Shown in pieces: positions 16,571-23,837 of a stretch of 24,841 nucleotides of DNA. The notes below the pieces were generated by a model. It was not told the origin of the DNA and searched no databases. It was given only the letters and a program-made list of their open reading frames with translations. The DNA is from an uncultured Lachnospiraceae bacterium (GTDB taxonomy: Bacteria; Bacillota; Clostridia; Lachnospirales; Lachnospiraceae), in NCBI GenBank assembly GCA_910577735.1, contig CAJTOO010000002.1:1-24841 (forward strand), written 5' to 3'. Position 1 is the stretch's first letter. Each line of letters begins with the position of its first letter. The position numbers were made by a program, and so were the translations under genes.

Positions 16571-16840
16571 TGGGATGTTGCCCATGTATACTGTGGGAAG
16601 GCTTTGCCGATTTTCCTTTTGTATGGCCATGGGAAATCCACCAGAGGGACAGCTCCTTTTACGATGGAGCAATTTGCCATGGATTTGAATGAGCTGATGT
16701 CTGCCCTGCAAATTTGCCCTAAAATCAGAAGAAGCGAAGCGCAACATGGAAGTTTTAGGCCTGATGATTCATGAGCCGAACATAAAGCCTGCTGCATTAC
16801 GTTCCATTCATATACCAACACTTGTTATTGCAGTCAATAC
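16571..16840 (+). pseudogene. Decayed alpha/beta-hydrolase gene, locus copy 1
   Basis: Three family segments survive in different frames: ALPIFLLYGHGKSTRGTAPF with TMEQFAMDLNELMSALQI after it, and KRNMEVLGLMIHEPNIKPAA followed by IPTLVIAV. These match the opening strand and oxyanion region, the RGHGKS loop region and the late cap/strand region of alpha/beta-hydrolases, joined by internal deletions. The nucleophile elbow is missing. A second relic of the same gene lies at 23118-23265. Confidence 0.7.
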
Positions 16841-16866
16841 AGTGATGTTATTTTATCAGATTTTCA

Positions 16867-16902
16867 GGGCTTTCCAAGATTTCTTGGAAAGTCCCTTTTG
16901 TT
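16867..16902 (+). terminator. Intrinsic terminator after the hydrolase relic
   Basis: GGGCTTTCCAAG (16867-16878) and CTTGGAAAGTCC (16883-16894) form a 12-bp stem with one wobble and a 4-nt loop, followed by CTTTTGTTG. The equivalent hairpin in locus copy 2 is at 23230-23260. Confidence 0.8.
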
Positions 16903-16915
16903 GCAATTAGATGCA

Positions 16916-16924
16916 TGTTATAAT
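16916..16924 (+). promoter_or_regulatory. Extended -10 promoter, locus copy 1
   Basis: TGTTATAAT is an extended -10 element (TGnTATAAT) without a clear -35. The segment ATGTTATAATTACGTAGATA is identical in locus copy 2 (23412-23431), where it lies directly before the GGDEF relic. Here it drives the DUF2075 gene instead. Confidence 0.6.
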
Positions 16925-17001
16925 TACGTAGATAAAGAGAAAGCCTTCGGTGATAAGAACATCAGCAGGTACGGATGGGTGAACAAAAGGGGTAGAATGA
17001 G

Positions 17002-18942
17002 ATGATCATTTACGAGGCAACGAAAAGAGAGTTTGTGGATGCATTCCTGGACCAGACCATTATAGATTCTCTGGTGAGAAATTATACGGTAAAGGTTGGT
17101 AAGGTAAAGGAAAGTGAACGCCGTGCCTGGAATAATTCTTTGATGTTTATGTATCAGGTGTTGGAGGATGGAGAAATTCCAAACGATACGGGAGTCGCGC
17201 TGGAGTATAAAATTCCATATACCAATAACAGGATTGACGTGATCCTGACAGGATATGCGGAAGAAAACGTAAATAGTGCAGTGGTAATTGAATTAAAGCA
17301 ATGGTCACAGGTGGAGCAGTCTGAAGACAAGGTTGGGTATGTGGTAACAATGCTTGGGGGCAGTAAGGTAGCAACGGAGCATCCTTCTTACCAGGCGTGG
17401 TCTTATGCATATATGCTTGAAAATTATAATGAAGCTGTAATAGAGAATCGCTTTAGCATACAGCCATGCGCCTTTTTACATAATTATTCGCTTATGGATA
17501 ATGATGCTTTGCTGGATACAAAATACGAGAAATATGTTCATGATGCTCCCATCTTTGCAAAAGGAGATATTCGAAAACTCAGAGAATTCATTAAACACAA
17601 CATTCATTATGGGGATAACAAGGAAGGGTTATATACGATTGAGAATGGCAGGATTTCACCTTCTAAAGCGCTTCAGGATGTATTGACTGGAATGTTAAAA
17701 GGAAACGATGAGTTTGTCATGTTAGACCGGCAGTTTTCCGTCTTTGAGAAGGGCATATATATGGCAGGCCAGAGTCGTGCCGATAATAAGAAAAGAGTTT
17801 TGATTGTAAAAGGCGGTCCGGGAACAGGAAAATCTGTGGTGGCAGTCAATCTGCTTGTGAAATTGATGACGCAGAATGAGGTAAACAAGGTTCCTTTAAA
17901 TGCAGTCTACGTGACAAAAAATGATAATCCCAGACATGTTTATATGAAAAAGCTGCAGGGAGAGTATACCAAAGCATATATTAAAAACCTTTTTAAAGGT
18001 GCGGCATCTTTTGTCAATACAGAGGAAAATACCTATGATGTCATCGTCTGTGATGAGGCTCATAGATTGATGAAAAATTCCGGCAGGTTTTTCCCGGGAT
18101 CGGAAAATCAGGTCAGGAATATCATCAGGTCTGCAAAATGCAGTATTTTTTTCATTGATAAATATCAGAAAATCTGTCTGGAAGATTATGGCTCTATAGA
18201 AAGAATAAAAGAAGAAGCTGAAAATGCAGGTGCAATCTTGGAAGAGATGGAACTGCAGGCGCAATTCAGATGTAATGGTTCGGACGGTTATCTGAAATGG
18301 ATTGAAAATGTTTTGGAAATGGAAGATAATGCCAATCCGGATGATATGGGAATGGATTATGATTTTCGGATCATGGATTCTCCGAATGAAATGTTTGCGC
18401 TTGTAGAGCAGCAGAACAGAACAAATGACAGGTCCCGGGTAGTGGCCGGATACTGTTGGGAGTGGATAAAGTCTGGAGCGAGAAATAAAGACGTACACGA
18501 TATTAAGATTGCGGGATTTGATTTTGAGAAGAGTTGGAATATACCGACTAAGACATGGGCAATAGACAAGGGATCGATCAATGAAATTGGATGCATACAT
18601 ACTTGTCAGGGATTGGAATTTGATTATGTGGGTGTGATCATCGGGGACGATCTGAGATATGAAGATGGCAAAATTGTCTGTGACGCCGCTAAAAGGGCAA
18701 ATACAGATAAGTCGTTGAGAGGCTTGAAAAAGCTGCAAAAAGAAAATCCGGAAAGAGCACTTCTGGAAGCAACGCAGATAATTAAGAACACTTACAGAGT
18801 CCTGATGTCCAGAGGAATGAAGGGGTGTTATGTATATTGTACAGACAAGGCGTTGTCGGAGTATCTAAAAATGAGACTGCAACGCTGCGAGAGGAATCAT
18901 CTGTACGTAAGAGATATTGACACAATGATTGAATTTGCATAA
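17002..18942 (+). CDS. DUF2075 helicase with N-terminal PD-(D/E)XK-like nuclease region
   Basis: A 646-residue protein, RBS AAGGGGT. The N-terminal part shows a nuclease-like pattern: EYKIPYTNNRIDVILTG (D79), VVIELKQW (E97, K99) and a QAWSYAYML helix (Q131) as in PD-(D/E)XK enzymes. The DUF2075 P-loop domain follows with GGPGTGKS (271-278, K277), IVCDEAHR (Walker B, 348-355), a Q-rich AQFRCNGSDGYL and a late TCQGLEFDYVGVI with SRGMKGCYVY, as in superfamily 1 helicases. It probably unwinds or translocates on nucleic acid and cleaves it. The MazG-like gene starts 51 nt after the stop; the two likely form one operon. The pair is absent from the duplicate locus, suggesting it was inserted as a unit. 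A defence role is inferred, not shown. Confidence 0.85.
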   Translation: MIIYEATKREFVDAFLDQTIIDSLVRNYTVKVGKVKESERRAWNNSLMFMYQVLEDGEIPNDTGVALEYKIPYTNNRIDVILTGYAEENVNSAVVIELKQWSQVEQSEDKVGYVVTMLGGSKVATEHPSYQAWSYAYMLENYNEAVIENRFSIQPCAFLHNYSLMDNDALLDTKYEKYVHDAPIFAKGDIRKLREFIKHNIHYGDNKEGLYTIENGRISPSKALQDVLTGMLKGNDEFVMLDRQFSVFEKGIYMAGQSRADNKKRVLIVKGGPGTGKSVVAVNLLVKLMTQNEVNKVPLNAVYVTKNDNPRHVYMKKLQGEYTKAYIKNLFKGAASFVNTEENTYDVIVCDEAHRLMKNSGRFFPGSENQVRNIIRSAKCSIFFIDKYQKICLEDYGSIERIKEEAENAGAILEEMELQAQFRCNGSDGYLKWIENVLEMEDNANPDDMGMDYDFRIMDSPNEMFALVEQQNRTNDRSRVVAGYCWEWIKSGARNKDVHDIKIAGFDFEKSWNIPTKTWAIDKGSINEIGCIHTCQGLEFDYVGVIIGDDLRYEDGKIVCDAAKRANTDKSLRGLKKLQKENPERALLEATQIIKNTYRVLMSRGMKGCYVYCTDKALSEYLKMRLQRCERNHLYVRDIDTMIEFA

Positions 18943-18993
18943 TTAGAAACTGTATTGCATTTAGGACGCAAATATCATAAATGGAGAATGCTG

Positions 18994-19314
18994 ATGAAAC
19001 AGGAAACTATAAACCGTATCAGGAAATTTACGAAGGATCGTGACTGGGACCAGTTTCATTCCCCGGCCAATCTGGCAAAATCGATTATGATTGAGGCCGG
19101 AGAGCTGTTGGAGTGTTTCCAGTGGAATGATGATAGTTTTGATTTGGATCATGTTAAGGAAGAACTGGCAGACGTTTTGGTATACTGTCAGGATATGTTG
19201 GATAAGCTGGGACTGGACGAAGATGAAATCGTGAACAGTAAAATGGACAAAAACGAGGCAAAATATCCGGTGGAAAAGGCTAAGGGCAATGCTAAGAAGT
19301 ATGACGAGTTTTAA
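18994..19314 (+). CDS. MazG-like nucleotide pyrophosphohydrolase
   Basis: A 106-residue all-helical MazG-type enzyme that would hydrolyse NTPs or dNTPs to monophosphates and pyrophosphate. The magnesium-binding residues are present: EAGELLE (E34, E37) and EELADV (E57, D60). A lysine-rich end (KNEAKYPVEKAKGNAKKY) is typical of this subfamily. I chose ATG 18994 with GGAG at 18983-18986 rather than upstream starts. It pairs with the DUF2075 gene; nucleotide depletion or detoxification during conflict is a plausible role by analogy with other MazG-like genes in defence loci. Confidence 0.9.
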   Translation: MKQETINRIRKFTKDRDWDQFHSPANLAKSIMIEAGELLECFQWNDDSFDLDHVKEELADVLVYCQDMLDKLGLDEDEIVNSKMDKNEAKYPVEKAKGNAKKYDEF

Positions 19315-19364
19315 GCAATCAGAAAAATCCCGGAAGCGGTAACTATCCCATGTGGAGGATTGAA

Positions 19365-21310
19365 ATGAAAAAACTTGCAATGATCATAGAGGCCAATAAT
19401 CGGGCATTTGCCTGCACGCGTGTTGCCTGGTTTTTAAAAAAATCAGGGAGATGGGTGAGGAGATCAATCTTTATATTTTCCGAAGTGCCGGTGCATGGAC
19501 ATTGGATCGAAATTATAATATCGGAGAATATAATATCTATCAGCTGCCGGATTTTACGGAATTTGACGGAATCATTCTGGATGTGAACAGTATTCATCAG
19601 CGGGAGCAGTATGGCTGCGGCGCTGCGTCGTGGGAATATTTGATCAGTGCGGCCAGACAGTCGGGGAAGCCGGTCCTTTCTCTGGCTAACAGGATTGAGG
19701 GATTTTATTATGTGGGGATTGATAACTATGCGGCGATGCTTCCTATGATGGAGCATGTGTTTTATGAGCATGGCTGCAGGAATTTCTGGTTTGTTATGGG
19801 GCCCAGAGATAATTATGAAAACGGACAGCGGATGCAGGCAGTTATAGATTTCCTGAAAGAAAGGAATGTGCCTTGTGGGGAGGAGAGGTTTTTCTGTGAA
19901 AGCTTCGAAATCAAGAGCGGCTATCGCGGCTTTTTAAAATTGCATCAAATGCATGGACAACTGCCGCAGGCGGTCATCTGTGCCAATGACGAAATCGCAG
20001 TGGGAGTCTGTAAAGCAGCAGCGGAAAGGGGCTTTTCCGTACCTGAAGATTTTATTGTCACAGGGTTTGATAATTTCGATAAGGCGGCATATTTTTCCCC
20101 GAGAATCACCACAGTCGACCAAAAACAGGAAATGTTGGTTGAGAAGAGTATGGAGCTTTTTTTACATATATGGAATGGTGAGCCAGTGGAAGAGTGTTAC
20201 TATACGGAGACGGAGTGCGTTTTCTGGGACAGCTGCGGCTGCCCTGCGGATGTGGAGACTGACTTGGCTGCGTATGTCCGCAGGAATGTTCTGATGGAAG
20301 CGGAGCTGGCTGGCCAGGATGAAGAAATCAAGATGCTGGAATATGAACTGCTGTATTGCAAAACACCGGAAGAAGTCTATGGGAAGATTCTAAAAGGAAT
20401 CCCTTCTATGCAGTGTGAAGATATGTTTCTGGTATTAGATGAAAAGATTGAAGATTTTCAGAGTGTGGCAGGTGACGGGCTGGAAGACATTGTGAATCTC
20501 TGCGGGAATGGCAGATTCCACGAGATTGGGTATCCGGGCAGGATGAAAAAAATCTGCATTGATCCGGAAAGTGGAAAGATAAAGATGGAGACACAGAGCA
20601 GGAAACGGCTCTTTTCATCCCTTGATAAGGAGAAAGGCGGCAGGGAATATCTGTTCCTTCCCTTCCATTTCAGTCAGTATACGGTGGGATATATGGTAAT
20701 CATTAATTCCTTATACCTGATGGAAAAGCGTTATTTAAATAAGCTGATGAGCACCATTATGACGGGCATGGAGAATTTTTACCGGAATAAACGGTTGGAA
20801 TACATTAATCGGGAGCTGGAGGAGATTTCCATGCGGGATGCCATGACCGGGCTGTACAATCGTCTGGGCTATCAGAATCAGGCGTGCCGTATTTTCCGGG
20901 AATGTAAGGAGAAGGACCGAAATCTCAGCATTGTTTTCCTGGATATGGATCGGTTAAAGTATATGAATGACACATTTGGCCATGAGTGCGGCGACCTGGC
21001 TATTAAAGTTACGGCGAGGGCGATTCTGCGTTACTGTCCTGATGATGCAGTGGCAATCCGGATGGGCGGGGATGAGTTCCTGATCGTACTTTCTAAGCTG
21101 GGGACAGAAGAGATCACGGAACTGGTAAACAGTATTCGCGCAGATATCTGTGCACGTGCGAAATTGTTGGATTTCCCCTGTGAGCTGAGTATTAGTGCGG
21201 GAAGTATTGATACGGATATGCGTTGCAGTAAGGAACTGGATGATTATGTGCGGGAAGCTGATGAGATTATGTACCAGGAAAAGAGTGCGCGGAAGAGGCA
21301 GAGGGAATAG
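19365..21310 (+). pseudogene. LacI-type sensor with GGDEF diguanylate cyclase domain, frameshifted
   Basis: The natural start is ATG 19365 (RBS TGGAGGA), reading MKKLAMIIEANNRAFACTRV and AWFLKK. The frame then breaks at the A7 run 19436-19442; one more A would continue IREMGEEINLYIFRSAG. The remaining 619-codon frame (open from 19451) has a LacI-like periplasmic-binding fold (QLPDFTEFDGIILDVNS, VICANDEIAVGVCKAA, VTGFDNFDKAAYFSPR), a middle region, a helical linker (ELEEISMRDAMTGLYNR) and a GGDEF domain with FLDMDRLKYMNDTFGHECGD and RMGGDEFLIVL. The catalytic motif is intact; no RxxD inhibition site precedes it. There is no signal peptide, so it would be a cytosolic ligand-responsive c-di-GMP synthase. 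A start at 19451 would lose the first strand of the sensor and has no spaced RBS. Confidence 0.85.
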
Positions 21311-21467
21311 AGAAAGTATCGATTTTGTTTTATTATGGGACTATAAATAACAAGCTTTGATTTTATGTGGGTTTCGAACAATGTTTCCTCCATATAGGGC
21401 AGTAGTTTCATGGAGCAGTAACTAATATTGATGAGATTCACCAGCATGTAACAGAGGGATAACGGAT

Positions 21468-22103
21468 ATGGGAAAAATCAATCGTGAGGATATGTTGGAA
21501 CTGACAAGGCGCATGACTTTGAAACGGAATTGTTTTGACAGGATTGCCGGGGCGTATCTGGATGAAGAGGGATTTGTGGACGGAACCTTCAATAAGCATT
21601 TCCAGAAACTATTGCAGAAAGAGCAGCAGGCAAACCTTGATATCGCAAAGGCCATTCCCTTTTCTGATACCAATGTGCAGCTGAAGGAGTATGTTTTTGG
21701 TGAGGCGGATCGGAAGCCGGGGAGCATCTGGCAGCTGCTTATGGCATTAAATGAGTGCGGGCTCAAAAATGACGCAATGCTGGACACGTTTTATGAGGAG
21801 TTTGGGCAGAGATGCCGGATGGATAGAAGCTATGCCATTTACTTTTTCCATGGCAGCTATGATGTCCCGCTGAAAGCCAGTGACAAGGAGAGTCTGTGGG
21901 AATCGGAAGAGGTCTACCGGTTTCTGGTCTGTGCGGTCTGCCCGGTAAGCGGCGATTATGAACCGGGGGAGCCGGAATGTGGTTTCCTGTTTCCGGCATT
22001 CAAGGACAGGAGCAGCGATACAGGGAGAGTCAATGTTTTTGCGGCAGATGGAATCTTCGGGAAAGCCGGAGGAGTGGAAGAAATCCTGTTTTCCCGGAAA
22101 TAG
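21468..22103 (+). pseudogene. Truncated DUF4317-family protein
   Basis: The frame opens with RRMTLKRNCFDRIAGAYLDE, as in DUF4317 proteins, and keeps the landmarks LLMALNECGLKNDAMLDTFY, FFHGSYDVPLKASD, CAVCPV and GFLFPAFKDRSSD. Full members are roughly 380-400 residues; this one stops at 211, and the segment between CPV and GFLFPAF is shortened. I regard it as a C-terminally truncated and internally shortened gene, although a protein can still be made from ATG 21468. DUF4317 has no established function. The sequence between 21311 and 21467 holds nothing I recognise. Confidence 0.7.
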
Positions 22104-22306
22104 GTATTTTGCGCAGATATTCTGCGGAAAGTTATGGAGAAAGATTGGATGGATTATGCTGGCTTTAGCGGTAACTGGGTATAATATTGTCTGTGTCGCC
22201 TATCTTTGTTGAAAAGGCTTTGGCCAGGAAATTTGATAAGGATGGAAAGAAAATAGCATAAATCGTTTAAAAAGTAAATTCTAAATACACCTGTAATTTC
22301 CATAAA
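22104..22306. other. Gene-free stretch after truncated DUF4317 gene
   Basis: Only short frames are seen. One reads PIFVEKALARKFDKDGKKIA before a TAA at about 22261 and looks like the end of some gene, but I cannot assign it. This may be debris from the event that removed the DUF4317 C terminus. Confidence 0.3.
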
Positions 22307-22335
22307 GGACTTGCTTGCAACAAGTCCGGTTTTTT
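22307..22335 (+). terminator. Intrinsic terminator
   Basis: GGACTTG (22307-22313) and CAAGTCC (22321-22327) form a 7-bp stem with a CTTGCAA loop, followed by GGTTTTTT. It separates the DUF4317 remnant from the PIN-like gene. Confidence 0.85.
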
Positions 22336-22465
22336 GGACATGTAAAAATGTATGATAAATTGGAATCTAGGTTGGAAGGATACAAAAATCAAACATTCGT
22401 TGAGAGAAAATTTGAAATGTTTGAAAGATGTAGTAATCTCTGTTTTGGGAAGAGGGTGCTGTGAC

Positions 22466-23116
22466 ATGCTGTTTTTGGTTGATTATGAGAATGTTGGAAA
22501 CACGGGCATGAAGGGGTGTCATTATCTGAATGAAACAGATCAGGTGATTGTATTTTACAGTGAAGCGAAAAAGAATATGGAGCGCAGATTTTTGGAGGCT
22601 GTTACTGATACAGGTTGTGTTTTTGAAGTATGCAAGCTGTGTAAGAATGGGAAGAATGCACTGGATTTCTATATTGTCTCTAAACTCGGTGAATTGTTTG
22701 GAAAGGGTTATGAAGGAATAGCCGTGATTGTGAGCCGTGACAATGGATTTCAGGCAGCACGGGATTATTGGGATAAAAGGGCAGAGCACAGGCGGAGAGT
22801 TCTGCTGGCGGCTTGTATAGAGGATGGTATTGTGAGCAGCAATGAAAACAGTGACCGCACAAAGGAATTGAAGAAGCAGCGTGAGAACTTGACTATTGGA
22901 GGATTTTTTGCTGATTATACGGAAAAGACGCGCAGGAAGTCTGTTGTTAAGAAACTATTTGATGGGACAACCTATGAGGGGATGACAGAACAGATACAAA
23001 AAATAGTGGAAATAGAAAAGAAGCCCAGGATCATCTATTTAAATTGCCTGCATACTTTTGGACGGGACGAGGGATTGGAAATTTACAATCGAATGAAGGC
23101 ATGTGGAGAATTATGA
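22466..23116 (+). CDS. PIN-like (NYN/PIN7-type) ribonuclease-fold protein
   Basis: A 216-residue protein starting at ATG 22466 after AGAGGGTG; an upstream ATG at 22352 adds residues without similarity. The opening MLFLVDYENVGNTGMKG (D6), middle KNALDFYIVSKLGEL (D67, E76) and VIVSRDNGFQAARDYW (D92) are the acidic motifs of PIN/NYN nuclease folds, which cut RNA with metal ions. The C-terminal 90 residues are basic and helical with no recognised domain. No antitoxin-like neighbour is seen, so it is not a standard VapC toxin. Confidence 0.75.
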   Translation: MLFLVDYENVGNTGMKGCHYLNETDQVIVFYSEAKKNMERRFLEAVTDTGCVFEVCKLCKNGKNALDFYIVSKLGELFGKGYEGIAVIVSRDNGFQAARDYWDKRAEHRRRVLLAACIEDGIVSSNENSDRTKELKKQRENLTIGGFFADYTEKTRRKSVVKKLFDGTTYEGMTEQIQKIVEIEKKPRIIYLNCLHTFGRDEGLEIYNRMKACGEL

Positions 23117-23117
23117 A

Positions 23118-23265
23118 GGGATTGGAAGGTGAAAGGCCGGAAGGAACGGATCCTTTTACGATGAAGCAGTTTGCCATGTGTCTGAATGAACTGATGATTG
23201 TGCTGCAAATTTCCAAAGCCATTATTCTGGGCTTTTCAGGATTACTTGGGAAGTCTTTTTGTTAA
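23118..23265 (+). pseudogene. Decayed alpha/beta-hydrolase gene, locus copy 2
   Basis: The frame reads RPEGTDPFTMKQFAMCLNEL followed by KAIILGFSG, matching copy 1 (TRGTAPFTMEQFAMDLNEL) and then the nucleophile elbow region (GFS) that copy 1 has lost. It stops shortly afterwards. Together the two relics show that the ancestral gene was an alpha/beta-hydrolase. Confidence 0.7.
23230..23260 (+). terminator. Intrinsic terminator, locus copy 2
   Basis: GGCTTTTCAGG (23230-23240) and CTTGGGAAGTC (23245-23255) form an 11-bp stem with several wobbles, followed by TTTTT. It is homologous in position and sequence to 16867-16902. Confidence 0.65.
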
Positions 23266-23412
23266 CAACAGATGTCAGGCGAAGCATAGCATTTGTTGCC
23301 GTTATTAGGGTGAATAATACAACATATTTTGCTTTATGATTATCAAAGAGCCATATATGGAAGCTTTTACAGGCGTGAAAGTAAAATTTATATGTGGTTT
23401 ACTATAGAGGCA

Positions 23413-23421
23413 TGTTATAAT
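23413..23421 (+). promoter_or_regulatory. Extended -10 promoter, locus copy 2
   Basis: TGTTATAAT, identical to 16916-16924 with the same downstream TACGTAGATA. Here it directly precedes the GGDEF gene relic by about 60 bp, which I take as the ancestral arrangement. Confidence 0.6.
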
Positions 23422-23483
23422 TACGTAGATAGAGCAAAAGACTTCGTTGAAAAGAACATCAACGGCCATGAATGAGGATTAAA

Positions 23484-23829
23484 ATGAAAAACTTGCGCTG
23501 ATAATAGGGGTGAACAATCGTGCCTTTGCCTGTACGCGTGTTGCCTGGTAAAAAAATCAGGGAAATGGGAGAGGAGATTAATCTTTACATTTTCAGGAGC
23601 GCTAGTGCATGGACCCTGGATCGCAACTATAGTATTGGAGAATATAATATCTATCAGTTGCCGGATTTTTCGGAGCACGACGGCATCATTTTGGATGTGA
23701 ACAGTACTCACCAGCGGGAGCAGTACGGCTGCTATTAATCGGGAACTGGAAGAAATCGCGGAACTGGATGATTATGTGCGGGAAGCTGATGAGATTATGT
23801 ACCAGGAAAAAGCGGGCGGAAAAAGAGGG
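23484..23829 (+). pseudogene. Collapsed LacI-GGDEF gene, locus copy 2
   Basis: The 5' part matches 19365-19620 (ATG 23484, then a frame open from about 23544 with GEEINLYIFRSASAWTLDRN and YQLPDFSEHDGIILDVNS). It then jumps to the linker before the GGDEF domain (INRELEEI, reading through TATTAATCGGGAACTGG) and again to the last codons (ELDDYVREADEIMYQEK). The sensor core and the whole catalytic part of GGDEF are gone. One A is also lost just after the ATG. Confidence 0.88.
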
Positions 23830-23837
23830 AATAACAT

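Noticed and set aside
17896..18738. 280-codon open frame on the minus strand
   Set aside because: It lies wholly inside the DUF2075 gene on the other strand, reads as low-complexity hydrophobic/His-rich sequence with no family motif, and lacks a good RBS.
19315..19365. Possible c-di-GMP riboswitch before the GGDEF gene
   Set aside because: The leader is only 50 nt and shows none of the conserved stems or loops of GEMM-type riboswitches.
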